Below, piece by piece: positions 17,334 through 26,132 of a stretch of DNA of 64,000 nt. The notes below the pieces were generated by a model that did no database searches, was not told where the DNA came from, and worked only from the letters and a program-made list of their open reading frames with translations. This DNA comes from Streptomyces hyaluromycini (lineage in GTDB: Bacteria; Actinomycetota; Actinomycetes; Streptomycetales; Streptomycetaceae). How positions within the stretch are numbered: the first letter of the stretch is position 1; every line of letters begins with the position of its first letter. The position numbers and the translations under genes are program-made. The stretch is from contig NZ_BCFL01000016.1 of assembly GCF_002217755.1 (NCBI RefSeq), forward strand, positions 248,001 to 312,000, given 5' to 3'.

Positions 17334-17517
17334 CAGCCCGTCCGGCGCCTGAGGACGAAGGCCGCGCAGAACCACACTCCAGCCCGTCCGGCATCCGAGA
17401 ACAAAGGCCCACCAGAACCACACGCCAGCCCATCCCGCATCCGAGAACAAAGGCCCACCAGAACCACACGCCAGCCCATCCGGCGTTTGAGGACGAGGCC
17501 GTTCAGGCCGAAGGGGG
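17334..17517 (+). repeat. Four tandem copies of a 46-bp unit
   Basis: Units start at 17334, 17380, 17426 and 17472, exactly 46 bp apart, each with CAGCCCRTCCSGC near its 5' end. Units 2 and 3 are nearly identical (CGAGAACAAAGGCCCACCAG); units 1 and 4 carry the TGAGGACGA variant. The same core is one arm of the perfect terminator hairpin at 35868-35907. The array lies across the 3' end of the broken permease and before the convergent esterase gene. Confidence 0.85.
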
Positions 17518-17520
17518 GTC

Positions 17521-17537
17521 CGGGGGCGCAGCCCCCG
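17521..17537. terminator. Short hairpin at the end of the tandem repeats
   Basis: CGGGGGC and GCCCCCG (7 bp) close a 3-nt GCA loop. It sits between two convergent transcripts (permease and esterase) and can serve both. Confidence 0.5.
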
Positions 17538-17570
17538 ACAAGGGCCGCCACCCCTACGGCACCGCCCCCG

Positions 17571-18758
17571 TCAGGAACCCAGGTGATCGTCGAGGAAGCC
17601 GACCAGCTGGTCGACGACCTTCCGGGTGGTCCAGGGCTCGGTCATCGAGGCGGGCATCCCTATGGCCCCGTCGCCGTGACCGGCGCCCGTGATGATGTAA
17701 CGGGTGCTGTCGACGCCCTTGGCCAGGAGCGCATTGTTCAGCGCCAGGGTCTCGCTGGGCGAGACAAGGCGGTCCTGGTCGCCGTGGTAGATGAGGAAGG
17801 CCGGGTCGCCGGCGTCCGCGTACGTGGCCGGGTCGGCGGCCTTGACCTCGTCCGTGTACTCGGCGACGGACTTCTTCGTGTCGGGACCGTAGACCCATTT
17901 GGCCGTCATGTTGCCGACGGCGAGGTTCTCCTGCTTGGTCTTGTCGTCGTAGTCCGCGCCGATCTTCGAGAGGTCGGCCGGCCCGAAGTCGTCGACGACG
18001 GCCTGGACCTCGCTGCTCTGGTCGAGGTTGTCACCGACGTCGAACTTCTTGATCCCGCCGGTGGTGCCGGCCATGGCGGCGAGGTAGCCGCCGGCCGAGT
18101 CGCCCCACACGGCGACCTGGTCGGGATCGATCCGGTACGCGGCGGCGTGGGCGCGCAAATAGCGGATCGCGGACTTCACGTCGGCGAGGCCGTCGGCGTA
18201 GGTGGCCCCGTCCGTGGTGGTGCGGTACGAGACGCTGGCGACCACGTAGCCGTGTTCGGCGATGTAGGTCCGCCGGTTCAGCCCCTGCTCCTTCGGGGCC
18301 GCCAGGAAGCCGCCGCCGGGGATGTAGACGACCAGGGGCTTCTCGCCGCCGGACTTCGGCACGGTGATGTCCAGCTTCAGCTCGGTCTTCTTCCCGTTCG
18401 CGCCGGGGGTCGAGTACACGATGTCGTCGTGCGTTTCCACCTCGGTCCCGCCGCACTCGATCTGTGCCCCCGTGGCCGTGATCACCTTGCTGTTGGTGGT
18501 GTCGGGCTTGGCCACGGTCGAGGCCACCGGAAGCTGGCCACCGGCGCCCGCACCGCCGGGCCCGCCGGAGGGGACGCCGGCGGGAGCTCCGGCTCCGGCG
18601 CCCGCGCCGCCCTGCGGTGCCGAGGTGGTGGGGCAGCTGCTCGGCTGGGCACTGGCCGCGCCCGACTCCGTGGTCTCACCGTCCGTGGAACAGGCGGTGA
18701 GAGCGAGTCCCAGGGCCGCCACTCCGACGAGTGTCCTGCCCAGCATGAACTTGGCCAT
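17571..18758 (-). CDS. Alpha/beta-hydrolase (esterase) lipoprotein
   Basis: 395 aa. A lipobox near residue 23 (LALTACSTD) predicts a lipid anchor, followed by a Gly/Ala/Pro-rich linker to about residue 85. The hydrolase core resembles the BD-FAE/carboxylesterase group: oxyanion motif YIPGGGF, nucleophile Ser in VWGDSAGGY, a catalytic Asp in LIYHGDQDRLV and His in GAGHGDG. It probably cleaves short acyl esters outside the membrane; the physiological substrate is unknown. GAAAGAGGAACG precedes the ATG. The gene is divergent from a two-component system whose coding start is 282 bp away. Confidence 0.85.
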   Translation of the reverse strand: MAKFMLGRTLVGVAALGLALTACSTDGETTESGAASAQPSSCPTTSAPQGGAGAGAGAPAGVPSGGPGGAGAGGQLPVASTVAKPDTTNSKVITATGAQIECGGTEVETHDDIVYSTPGANGKKTELKLDITVPKSGGEKPLVVYIPGGGFLAAPKEQGLNRRTYIAEHGYVVASVSYRTTTDGATYADGLADVKSAIRYLRAHAAAYRIDPDQVAVWGDSAGGYLAAMAGTTGGIKKFDVGDNLDQSSEVQAVVDDFGPADLSKIGADYDDKTKQENLAVGNMTAKWVYGPDTKKSVAEYTDEVKAADPATYADAGDPAFLIYHGDQDRLVSPSETLALNNALLAKGVDSTRYIITGAGHGDGAIGMPASMTEPWTTRKVVDQLVGFLDDHLGS

Positions 18759-19026
18759 GACGTTCCTCTTTCACATGTTCGGCATCGCGGCGGGCCCTGC
18801 CTGTCGGACCGGGCCCGGCGAGCAGCAGCGCCGGGCACGGGCGTTCCCCAGGGCCTCAGGGCCTCAGGAGTCGGCTCTCTCGCCCTCGGTGGCCGGCGGA
18901 CCGGGCGCTTCCCGGCCGCCACCGAGCATGGCCGGGCCGTGCGAGGCGGGTGTTCGTGGATTGTTCGGGCAACGTAAGGACCGGCGGACCGGCCCGCACG
19001 AGGCGGGGCGCGGGGGCCGTGACCGC

Positions 19027-19032
19027 TAGGCT
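19027..19032 (+). promoter_or_regulatory. -10 box of the two-component operon (leaderless)
   Basis: TAGGCT ends 8 nt before ATG 19041, which fits transcription starting at or near the start codon. No ribosome site precedes the ATG. The upstream 268 bp to the esterase hold no other gene or clear repeat. Confidence 0.5.
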
Positions 19033-19040
19033 CGGTGCAC

Positions 19041-19721
19041 ATGCCCCAGGACAAAGGTCTCGTCCTGATCGTGGAGGACGAGGCGCACATCGCCGACCTG
19101 CAGCGGCTCTACCTGACCAGGGACGGCTTCGGCGTGCACGTGGAGAGCGACGGCCGCGCCGGACTGGCGGCGGTCCGGCGGCTCCGCCCGGTGGCCGTCG
19201 TGCTCGACCTCACCCTCCCCGGCCTCGACGGCGTGGAGTTCTGCCGTCTGCTGCGGGACGGCGGCGACTGGACGCCGGTGGTGATGGTCACCGCCCGGGA
19301 CGAGGAAGCGGACCGGATCATCGGCCTGGAGCTCGGCGCGGACGACTACCTGACCAAGCCGTTCTCGCCGCGGGAGCTCGTCGCCCGGATCAGGACGGTG
19401 CTGCGCCGGGCCGCCGGGCCGCCGGCCGAGCCGGTGCTGACGATGGGCGCGCTCACCCTCGATCCGGCCCGCCGGACCGTCCACCTCGACAGCCGGCCGG
19501 TCGACCTGACCACGACCGAGTTCAACCTGCTCGCCCATCTGATGCGCCGGCCCGGCCAGGTCTTCACCCGCGCGCAGCTGATGTCCCACGTCTGGGGGTA
19601 CGCCGACTACCGCGACGGCCGGGTCGTCGACGTCTACGTCTCCCAGCTGCGCGGCAAGCTCGGTGACGCCGGCCCCATCCGCACCGTTCGCGGGGTCGGC
19701 TACAGCGCCGGCCCGGCGTGA
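19041..19721 (+). CDS. OmpR/PhoB-family response regulator
   Basis: 226 aa from ATG 19041; a GTG at 19035 is in frame but too close to the -10 box. The receiver domain (1-115) has the acidic pair in VEDEAHI, the phosphoacceptor Asp56 in VLDLTLPGLDG, the Thr in MVTARDE and the Lys in LTKPFSPREL. The C-terminal winged helix (about 130-224) shows LTTTEFNLLAHLMRRPGQ and RVVDVYVSQLRGKL. It forms an operon with the histidine kinase 10 nt downstream. The target genes are not evident; the divergent esterase is one candidate. Confidence 0.92.
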   Translation: MPQDKGLVLIVEDEAHIADLQRLYLTRDGFGVHVESDGRAGLAAVRRLRPVAVVLDLTLPGLDGVEFCRLLRDGGDWTPVVMVTARDEEADRIIGLELGADDYLTKPFSPRELVARIRTVLRRAAGPPAEPVLTMGALTLDPARRTVHLDSRPVDLTTTEFNLLAHLMRRPGQVFTRAQLMSHVWGYADYRDGRVVDVYVSQLRGKLGDAGPIRTVRGVGYSAGPA

Positions 19722-19731
19722 GGAACCCGGC

Positions 19732-21129
19732 ATGAACAAGGCGGTACGGCACCGGCTCAGGCCCCGGTGGCCGGTGCGCGGCTCGCTCGCCGGCGCCATC
19801 GTCCTGCTGGCGACACTGGTGGCGGCGCTCGCGGTCATGCTGACGGGGCTGGTGTCCGGGGAGACGGCCCATGCGAATGCCGAGGCCCAGGAGCGCGACC
19901 GGCTCGCCCGCCAGGCCGCGGTCCTCAGCCGCGTCCCGGCGCCCCCCTCGCTCCTCCGCGAGGACGAGCAGCGGCTGGCCGGATCCAACGGCGTGCGGCT
20001 CGCCGTCGTCGCCCCGGACGGCAGGGTCGCCGGACCGGCCGCCCCGGCACTCACCGACGCCGACCGCGACCGGCTGCTGTCCGGCCGTCCCGTGTCCGCC
20101 ACCGCCACCCTGGACGGCAAGAACTTCATGGTCGAAGCGCACCCGGCTCATGGGGGCGGCGCCGTCGTGCTCATCCAGCCGATGACCGACGTGGGGCGGG
20201 CCGCCTCCCGGATGCAAAGGAGCCTGCTGCTGCCGATGGGCACCGGACTGGTGGGCGCCGCACTGGCCGGGGCGTTCCTGGCCCGCCGCATCGCCCGGCC
20301 GCTGGCCTCGGCCGCGGCCGTCGCGCACCGGCTGGCCGCGGGCGAGCGCGGGCTGCACGGTCCGGCGGGCGGCCCCGCGGAGGCGGTCGAACTGGGCAGC
20401 TCGCTGACCGTGCTCGACCAGGCGCTGACCCGCAGCGAGAACCGCCAGCGGGAGTTCCTGCTGTCCGTCTCCCACGAGATCCGCACCCCCCTGACCGTCG
20501 TGAAGGGCTACGCGGAGGCCCTCGACGACGGCGTCGTGCCGGCCGGGGAACTGCCCGCCGTCGGACGCACCCTGCTGACCGAGACCCGGCGGCTCGACGG
20601 TTTCGTCAGCGACCTGCTGCGGCTCGCCCGCCTCGAAGCGGACGACTTCCACCTCGCCATCCGGCGCACCGACCTGGGCGCCCTGGTCGAGGAGGCCGCG
20701 GAAACCTGGTCGCGGCTCTGCGCACGCCACCACGTCGACTTCCGCCTGGAGCGCCCGAACTCCCCGGTCCTCGCCGACACGGACGGGTTCCGCGTACGGC
20801 AGATCGCCGACGGACTGCTGGAGAACGCCCTGCGCGTCACCCCGGAAGGCAGCCCCCTCGTCCTGGCGCTGCGCGCCGAAGGCGGTCACGCCGTCATCCA
20901 GGTCCGCGACGGCGGCCCCGGCCTGTCCGACGACGACGCCGCGGTCGCGTTCGAGCGTGGCGTGCTCCGCGACCGCTACCGGGACATCCGCCCCGTCGGC
21001 AGCGGCCTCGGCCTGGCCATCGCCCATCGCCTCACCACCCGGCTGGGCGGCACCATCACCGCCGGCGGCCAGGGACCCGAGGGCGGCGCCTGCTTCACCG
21101 TCAGACTGCCGGGCAGCGCGGTGGGCTGA
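19732..21129 (+). CDS. Membrane sensor histidine kinase
   Basis: 465 aa from ATG 19732, just after the response regulator stop. The first membrane span is about residues 20-42. An extracytoplasmic sensor of about 120 residues follows, then a second span (about 162-184), a HAMP linker and the HisKA helix with His248 in LLSVSHEIRTPLTVVKG. The ATPase domain has ENALRVTPEGSP (N box), VRDGGPGLSDDDA (G1) and GSGLGLAIAHRL (G2). It is complete and should phosphorylate the upstream regulator. The sensor domain gives no hint of its signal. Confidence 0.92.
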   Translation: MNKAVRHRLRPRWPVRGSLAGAIVLLATLVAALAVMLTGLVSGETAHANAEAQERDRLARQAAVLSRVPAPPSLLREDEQRLAGSNGVRLAVVAPDGRVAGPAAPALTDADRDRLLSGRPVSATATLDGKNFMVEAHPAHGGGAVVLIQPMTDVGRAASRMQRSLLLPMGTGLVGAALAGAFLARRIARPLASAAAVAHRLAAGERGLHGPAGGPAEAVELGSSLTVLDQALTRSENRQREFLLSVSHEIRTPLTVVKGYAEALDDGVVPAGELPAVGRTLLTETRRLDGFVSDLLRLARLEADDFHLAIRRTDLGALVEEAAETWSRLCARHHVDFRLERPNSPVLADTDGFRVRQIADGLLENALRVTPEGSPLVLALRAEGGHAVIQVRDGGPGLSDDDAAVAFERGVLRDRYRDIRPVGSGLGLAIAHRLTTRLGGTITAGGQGPEGGACFTVRLPGSAVG

Positions 21130-21134
21130 CCAGG

Positions 21135-22436
21135 TCAGCCCGCCTCCAGCCCCGGCAGGAACCGGCTCGCCCCGAACGCCGGTTTGAGGTCCGTGAACCA
21201 CGTCGCCCCCTCGTCGTACGCGGCGAAGAAGGGGCGGCCGACCAGGTCCGGGTCGCGGGCCTGGATCAGGTGGAGCGCGAAGACCTTCTCGCCGGCCACC
21301 TCGGCGACGCCGTCCACGCAGACCTTGCCCGGCATCGCCGACATCACAGGACCGCGGACCGTACGGGCGAGGCCCGACACGCGGGCGTAGGCGTCGCGGA
21401 AGATGGCGTGGCCGCGGGCCAGCGGAACGCCGAAGTAGCCCTGGGGGCCGGTGTCCCGCTCCACGAACTGGTAGTACGGCACCGCGCCGAGCGTGGTCGT
21501 CTCCTCCCAGAGCTCGGCCCAGGCGTCCGCGCTGTCGTTGATCCCGGCCACCAGCGGGCCCTGGCAGCGGATCACGGCCCCGCTGTCGCGGACGCGCCGC
21601 ATCGCCTCCCGGACGACGGGCGGACGGAGCTCCTGCGGATGGGTGAAGTGGGCCATCAGGGCCAGATGCCGGCCGCTCGCCACCACCTCCTCGAAGAGGC
21701 GCAGCAGATCGTCGGCGTCGCGGTCGGTGGTGAAACGGTACGGCCAGAAGGCGAGGGACTTGGTGCCGATGCGGATCGAGCGGACGGTGTCGATCCGCAG
21801 CAACGGCTCGACGTAGCGGCGCAGCACCTCCGTGCTCATCACCAGGGGGTCGCCGCCCGTGACCAGAATGCTGGCGACCTCGGGGTGGGCGCGCAGATAG
21901 GAGCCGGTGGCCGCGATGTCGTCGGTCGCGATGCGCAGGTCCGCCTCGCCGACGAACTGCGGCCAGCGGAAGCAGTAGGTGCAGTAGGCGTGGCAGGTCT
22001 GGCCCTGGCGGGGGAAGACCAGCACCGTCTCCGGGTACTTGTGCTGGAGGCCGGTCAGCCGCTGCCCCTCGTGCACGGGGACGTTGGCGTCGAGCTGGCC
22101 GGAGGGGTGCGGGTTGAGCCGCATCCGGATCTCGTGCGCGGCGCGCTGGATCTCCGCGCGTGGGGCGTCCCCGGCCAGCAGGTCGGCCATCCGGCGGACG
22201 TCGGGCGGGGGCAGCATCCCGGCCTGCGGGAAGGTCAGCCGGAAGACGGGGTCCTCGGGCACGGCCGACCAGTCGATCAGCTCGTCGACGACATACGCGT
22301 TGGTACGGAACGGCAGTACCGAGGAGACCGCCCGCAGCGCCAGCCGCTGATCGTCCGTCAGAGGGACACGCCGGAGCAGACCGTCCAGGTCACGGGGCGT
22401 GAAGGCGCGAAAGCGGGGGTGGTGCGCTGAGCTCAT
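21135..22436 (-). CDS. KamA-family radical SAM aminomutase
   Basis: 433 aa. The radical SAM cluster motif is CHAYCTYC, followed by FRWPQFVGE where lysine 2,3-aminomutases and EpmB usually have FRR. The PLP lysine lies in SAMPGKVCVDG, and INDSADAW matches the substrate-binding Asp region. Family members move an amino group from C2 to C3 (lysine, glutamate, arginine or EF-P lysine). No streptothricin-type genes and no epmA homologue lie nearby. It starts 19 nt after a gene for a membrane protein of unknown function, and the two clearly form one operon. Which amino acid or protein is the substrate is open. Confidence 0.82.
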   Translation of the reverse strand: MSSAHHPRFRAFTPRDLDGLLRRVPLTDDQRLALRAVSSVLPFRTNAYVVDELIDWSAVPEDPVFRLTFPQAGMLPPPDVRRMADLLAGDAPRAEIQRAAHEIRMRLNPHPSGQLDANVPVHEGQRLTGLQHKYPETVLVFPRQGQTCHAYCTYCFRWPQFVGEADLRIATDDIAATGSYLRAHPEVASILVTGGDPLVMSTEVLRRYVEPLLRIDTVRSIRIGTKSLAFWPYRFTTDRDADDLLRLFEEVVASGRHLALMAHFTHPQELRPPVVREAMRRVRDSGAVIRCQGPLVAGINDSADAWAELWEETTTLGAVPYYQFVERDTGPQGYFGVPLARGHAIFRDAYARVSGLARTVRGPVMSAMPGKVCVDGVAEVAGEKVFALHLIQARDPDLVGRPFFAAYDEGATWFTDLKPAFGASRFLPGLEAG

Positions 22437-22455
22437 GTGTGGCGGGGCCCTCTGT

Positions 22456-23529
22456 TCATTCCGTGACCAGGACCGTGGACGGCCGCAACTCCACGAAGGC
22501 GGCCGCCTGCGCATCGTACTTCTCCCCGAAGACGTGGATGAGCCGCCGATGCAGCTCGCTCTCGTCGTCGACGACGATGACGTCGTGCGCGCCGGACCCG
22601 CTCAGTGCCTCGCTGTAGGCGCTGAGTTGGTCGAGCCGGCGGCGGGCCAGGTAGGTGACGAGGTCGGGGGCGGCGACGTACAGGCGGTCGTCGAGGAAGA
22701 CGAAGTGGCAGACGAACTCCCGTCGCCCGTCCGTGGCGTCGACGAGGGTGACGGGAAGGCGGGTGAACCGTTCCATCGGCTTGCCCTGCTGCCAGAGTTC
22801 GTCGAAGCGCTGTTCCACGAAGGTGCCCAGCGGGGAACGGACCGCGACCTCCAGCTGGACGCCCTCGCCGGAGAGCCGGCCGACGGTCAGGAAGGAGACC
22901 AGGCAGCGCTCGTCCCAGCGGTAGAGGGTGACACCGGGGGAGGTGGAGCACAGCCGTACTTCGAGCAGTTGCCGGGAGGTGGCGTCCAGGCGGCGGGCGA
23001 ACCCGTCCAGGGTGCGCAGGTTGCGCATGATGTCGCGGCGGATGTCGGCACTCTGCTCGCCCAGTTCGCGGCCGCGCAGGATGACCGCGAGGGAGTCGGG
23101 GTCCAGGAGCAGGATCTGCACCCGGGCGCCGCTCGCGGTGGCGGATCTGACGCCCCGGAACAGGCGCTCGGAGAACTGTGGTCCGAACAGGTTGGAGAAG
23201 GTGTCCAGGACCTTCACGTTGGAGGTCGAGCCGTGCACCTGGGCGGCGAACCACTCGTAGTCCAGTCGGGTGTGCTCGCGGACCCGGCCCTCCTGGGCGC
23301 GGGATATCAGCGGGCCGATGACGAACACGGTGACGACCACGCCGACGATGTCGGTGCCGAGGTTGAGGGCGAGGTTCTGCCCGTAGTTGTCCATCGTCGA
23401 GGCCCGCCACAGCAGCAGGCCCGCGACGGCGGTGAGCAGGGCGAGCACCGTGAGGCTCTGCGGGCGGCGCGGCGTGCGTAACGTGCGCATCAGCCAGCGC
23501 AGCCGAGGCACCGGCGACCGTCCGCTCAC
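22456..23529 (-). CDS. Membrane protein with DUF5919-like/phospholipase-D-like soluble domain
   Basis: 357 aa. Two hydrophobic segments at about 27-43 (LTVLALLTAVAGLLLW) and 53-73 (LGTDIVGVVVTVFVIG) anchor it near the N-terminus. The soluble part has LDTFSNLFGPQFSERLFRGV, then ASGARVQILLLDPDS (a strand-turn motif found in PLD-like and DUF5919 regions) and later VSFLTVGRLSGEGVQLEV. The HKD motif itself is not seen. It is the first gene of a two-gene operon with the KamA-like enzyme. Function unknown; a tether or sensor role is only a guess. Confidence 0.65.
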   Translation of the reverse strand: MSGRSPVPRLRWLMRTLRTPRRPQSLTVLALLTAVAGLLLWRASTMDNYGQNLALNLGTDIVGVVVTVFVIGPLISRAQEGRVREHTRLDYEWFAAQVHGSTSNVKVLDTFSNLFGPQFSERLFRGVRSATASGARVQILLLDPDSLAVILRGRELGEQSADIRRDIMRNLRTLDGFARRLDATSRQLLEVRLCSTSPGVTLYRWDERCLVSFLTVGRLSGEGVQLEVAVRSPLGTFVEQRFDELWQQGKPMERFTRLPVTLVDATDGRREFVCHFVFLDDRLYVAAPDLVTYLARRRLDQLSAYSEALSGSGAHDVIVVDDESELHRRLIHVFGEKYDAQAAAFVELRPSTVLVTE

Positions 23530-23631
23530 GCGTGCTCCCTCCCCCGTGTGGAATCAGGAGATACCCGTACGGGGGAGGTGATACGCGTCGAACGCCCAGC
23601 CGAAGATCGCCTGTTGGTGCGATCGGCCGGA

Positions 23632-24720
23632 TCAGCCGAGCCGGTGCATCCAGCCGTGCTTGTCCTCCACCGTGCCGCGCTGGATGTCGAGGAGCGCCTC
23701 GCGGAGCCTGAGGGTGACCTCGCCGGGCTCGCCGCCCGACTGCTGCCACTCGGCGTCCGTGCGCTTGACGGTGCCGACCGGGGTGATCACGGCGGCGGTG
23801 CCGCACGCGAAGACCTCGGTGAGGGTGCCGTTCTCCGAGTCGCGCTGCCACTGCTCGATGGAGACCCGGGCCTCCTCGGACTCGTAGCCGAGGTCGCGGG
23901 CGACGGTGAGGAGGGAGTCGCGGGTGACGCCTTCGAGGATCGAACCGGTGAGGGTCGGGGTGACGATCTTGTCCCCGTACACGAAGTACAGGTTCATGCC
24001 GCCGAGCTCCTCGACCCACTTGTGCTCGACCGCGTCGAGGTAGCAGACCTGGTCGCAGCCCTGGGCCGCGGCCTCGGCCTGGGCGAGCAGGGAGGCCGCG
24101 TAGTTGCCGCCGGTCTTGGCGTCGCCCATGCCGCCGGGGACGGCGCGGACGCGGTCCTCGGAGGCCCAGATGGAGACCGGCCTGACCCCGCCGGGGAAGT
24201 AGGCGCCGGCCGGGGAGGCGATGACCAGGAAGAGGTACTCGTTGGCCGGCTTGACGCCCAGGCCGACCTCGGTGGCGATCATGAAGGGGCGCAGGTAGAG
24301 GGATTCCTCGCCGCCGTGCGCCGGGACCCACTCCTTGTCCTGCTGGACCAGCAGGTCACAGGCCTCGATGAAGGTCTCCACCGGCAGCTCGGGCATGGCG
24401 AGCCGGCGGGCGGAACGCTGGAAGCGCTTGGCGTTCTGGTCGGGGCGGAAGGTGGCCACCGAGCCGTCGGGGCGACGGTAGGCCTTCAGGCCCTCGAAGA
24501 TCTCCTGGGCGTAGTGCAGGACGTTGGTGGCCGGGTCGAGGGGGATCGGCGCGTACGGAACGAGCTGGCCGTCGTGCCAGCCGCGGCCCTCGGTCCACTT
24601 GATCGTCACCATGTGGTCGGTGAAGTGGCGGCCGAATCCGGGGCTGGCCAGGATCGCCTCGCGCTCGGCGGCGGCGAGCGGGTGCGCGGACGGCTTGAGC
24701 TCGATCGTGGGCGTCGTCAT
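23632..24720 (-). CDS. ilvE: Branched-chain amino acid aminotransferase
   Basis: 362 aa from ATG 24720, with GAAGGACACC upstream. It converts the 2-oxo acids of valine, leucine and isoleucine to the amino acids with glutamate. Fold-IV PLP features: [15 protein letters not shown] near the N-terminus, [10 protein letters not shown], the PLP Lys in [23 protein letters not shown], and the phosphate-binding [14 protein letters not shown] near the C-terminus. It lies downstream of leuB on the same strand but is separated by a hairpin terminator and a 236-bp gap, so it probably has its own promoter. Confidence 0.93.
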   Translation of the reverse strand: MTTPTIELKPSAHPLAAAEREAILASPGFGRHFTDHMVTIKWTEGRGWHDGQLVPYAPIPLDPATNVLHYAQEIFEGLKAYRRPDGSVATFRPDQNAKRFQRSARRLAMPELPVETFIEACDLLVQQDKEWVPAHGGEESLYLRPFMIATEVGLGVKPANEYLFLVIASPAGAYFPGGVRPVSIWASEDRVRAVPGGMGDAKTGGNYAASLLAQAEAAAQGCDQVCYLDAVEHKWVEELGGMNLYFVYGDKIVTPTLTGSILEGVTRDSLLTVARDLGYESEEARVSIEQWQRDSENGTLTEVFACGTAAVITPVGTVKRTDAEWQQSGGEPGEVTLRLREALLDIQRGTVEDKHGWMHRLG

Positions 24721-24900
24721 GGGTAGGTGTCCTTCACCGGTTGTAGTGATGGGCCGCGCTCACACCCTTGTCATAGGACGTCCGAGCATTCCCTCATGGC
24801 GCGGCTCCGCGTTCGATTATCGCGCGGGGGCCGGGGTGGAAGGAATCGGGGTGAATGCGGACCGGGGTAGATGGTGGCACCCGGCGGCAGGCATGGGAAA

Positions 24901-24929
24901 GCCGCCGGGCGCTGATGCGACCCGGCGGC
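24901..24929 (-). terminator. Terminator of leuB
   Basis: GCCGCCGGG (24901-24909) and CCCGGCGGC (24921-24929) form a perfect 9-bp stem with an 11-nt loop, 28 nt after the leuB stop. Confidence 0.75.
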
Positions 24930-24956
24930 TTCGAAGATCTGCAGAAGCTCGGCAGG

Positions 24957-26000
24957 TCAGCCGGCTACTCGTACGGCGAGCGCGTCGCCGATCTCCGAGG
25001 TGGAGCGGGCGGGCTCGCCCTGGCGTGCGGTGAGGTCGGCGGTGACGGCCTCCTCGACGCGAACGGCCTCGGCCTCGTAGCCGAGGTGGCGGAGCAGCAG
25101 GGCGACGGACAGGACCGTGGCGGTGGGGTCGGCCTTGCCCTGGCCGGCGATGTCGGGCGCGGAACCGTGGACCGGCTCGAACATCGACGGGAACTCGCGG
25201 CTCGGGTTGATGTTGCCGCTCGCCGCGACGCCGATGCCGCCGGAGACGGCCGCGGCGAGGTCGGTGATGATGTCGCCGAAGAGGTTGTCGGTGACGATGA
25301 CGTCGAAGCGACCGGGGTCGGTGACGAGGTAGATCGTCGCCGCGTCGACGTGGATGTAGTCCGTCGCGACCTCGGGGAACTCCGCGGCGACCTTGTTGAA
25401 GATGTTCGTCCACAGGTGCCCGGCGAAGGTCAGCACGTTGTTCTTGTGGACCAGCGTGAGCTTCTTGCGCGGGCGGGCCTGGGCGCGGGCGAAGGCGTCC
25501 CGGACGACGCGCTCGACGCCGAAGGCCGTGTTGACGGAGACCTCGGTGGCGACCTCGTGCTCGGTGCCCTTGCGGATGGTGCCGCCGTTGCCGGTGTACG
25601 GGCCCTCGGTGCCCTCGCGGACCACGACGAAGTCGATCTGCGGCTCACCCGCGAGCGGGGTGGCGACACCCGGGAGCAGCTTCGACGGACGCAGGTTGAC
25701 GTGGTGGTCGAAGGCGAAGCGCAGCTTCAGCAGGAAGCCGCGCTCCAGGACGCCGGAGGGGACGCTCGGGTCGCCGATGGCGCCCAGCAGGATGGCGTCG
25801 TGCTGCTTCAGCGCGTCGAGGTCGGCGTCGGTGAGGGTCTCACCGGTGGCGTGGTAACGCTGGGCGCCGAAGTCGAACTCCTTGGTCTCCAGCTTCACGT
25901 CCTGCGGGAGGACGGCGGAGAGGACCTTGAGGCCTTCGGCCACGACTTCCTGCCCGATGCCGTCACCGGGGATCACTGCGAGACTGATGCTGCGAGACAT
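24957..26000 (-). CDS. leuB: 3-isopropylmalate dehydrogenase
   Basis: 347 aa. It oxidises and decarboxylates 3-isopropylmalate with NAD in leucine synthesis, and acts on methylmalate in the citramalate pathway. Marks: [12 protein letters not shown] at the N-terminus, [27 protein letters not shown], the substrate Lys in [38 protein letters not shown] split by the usual Asp ligands, and [24 protein letters not shown] on the minus strand (26012-26007) ends 6 nt before the ATG, so the transcript may be leaderless. This is the actinobacterial type, somewhat shorter than the enteric form. Confidence 0.93.
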   Translation of the reverse strand: MSRSISLAVIPGDGIGQEVVAEGLKVLSAVLPQDVKLETKEFDFGAQRYHATGETLTDADLDALKQHDAILLGAIGDPSVPSGVLERGFLLKLRFAFDHHVNLRPSKLLPGVATPLAGEPQIDFVVVREGTEGPYTGNGGTIRKGTEHEVATEVSVNTAFGVERVVRDAFARAQARPRKKLTLVHKNNVLTFAGHLWTNIFNKVAAEFPEVATDYIHVDAATIYLVTDPGRFDVIVTDNLFGDIITDLAAAVSGGIGVAASGNINPSREFPSMFEPVHGSAPDIAGQGKADPTATVLSVALLLRHLGYEAEAVRVEEAVTADLTARQGEPARSTSEIGDALAVRVAG

Positions 26001-26132
26001 GCGGGCACCCTACTCCTCGTCCCACGGGATGACACACACCGTCCGACATACGGACACGGCGGGTCGTTCCGTCGACGGGCGTTCACCCGTACGTATGACC
26101 GGTGTTGGCCTGCGCTGGGCATCTTTCCCGAC

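Larger units (their letters stand above)
15868..17370 (+). pseudogene. Purine/cytosine-permease-like transporter (CodB family) split by two repeat elements
   Basis: The natural start is ATG 15868 with GAAGGAG at 15854-15860. The peptide MPIEQRGVDTIPE runs into a repeat element and stops at 15942. The transporter body (GPKDLVSILLGSNLCLGV onward, with GAQFGVRGRLVGS and GDYTRYIS, both typical of the NCS1/CodB family) continues in another frame from about 15957 to 16910. A second element then shifts the frame again, and the remainder (AWNAQSAMTSFVLLLT to LLLQLRSSD) is in the third frame. Each insertion must be 2 modulo 3 bases long. Removing both would restore one frame with about ten membrane spans. 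An alternative ATG at 15756 could read the middle part but lacks a ribosome site. The original stop is unclear because the 3' end runs into tandem repeats. It was probably the substrate importer of the divergent urease/deiminase operon. Confidence 0.8.

Noticed and set aside
17334..17517. 46-bp repeats as a CRISPR array
   Set aside because: The repeats are directly adjacent without unique spacers, the units diverge, and no cas genes are present.
22456..23529. The KamA-linked membrane protein as a phospholipase D
   Set aside because: Only the general strand pattern fits; the HKD catalytic motifs are missing, so no enzymatic function is claimed.
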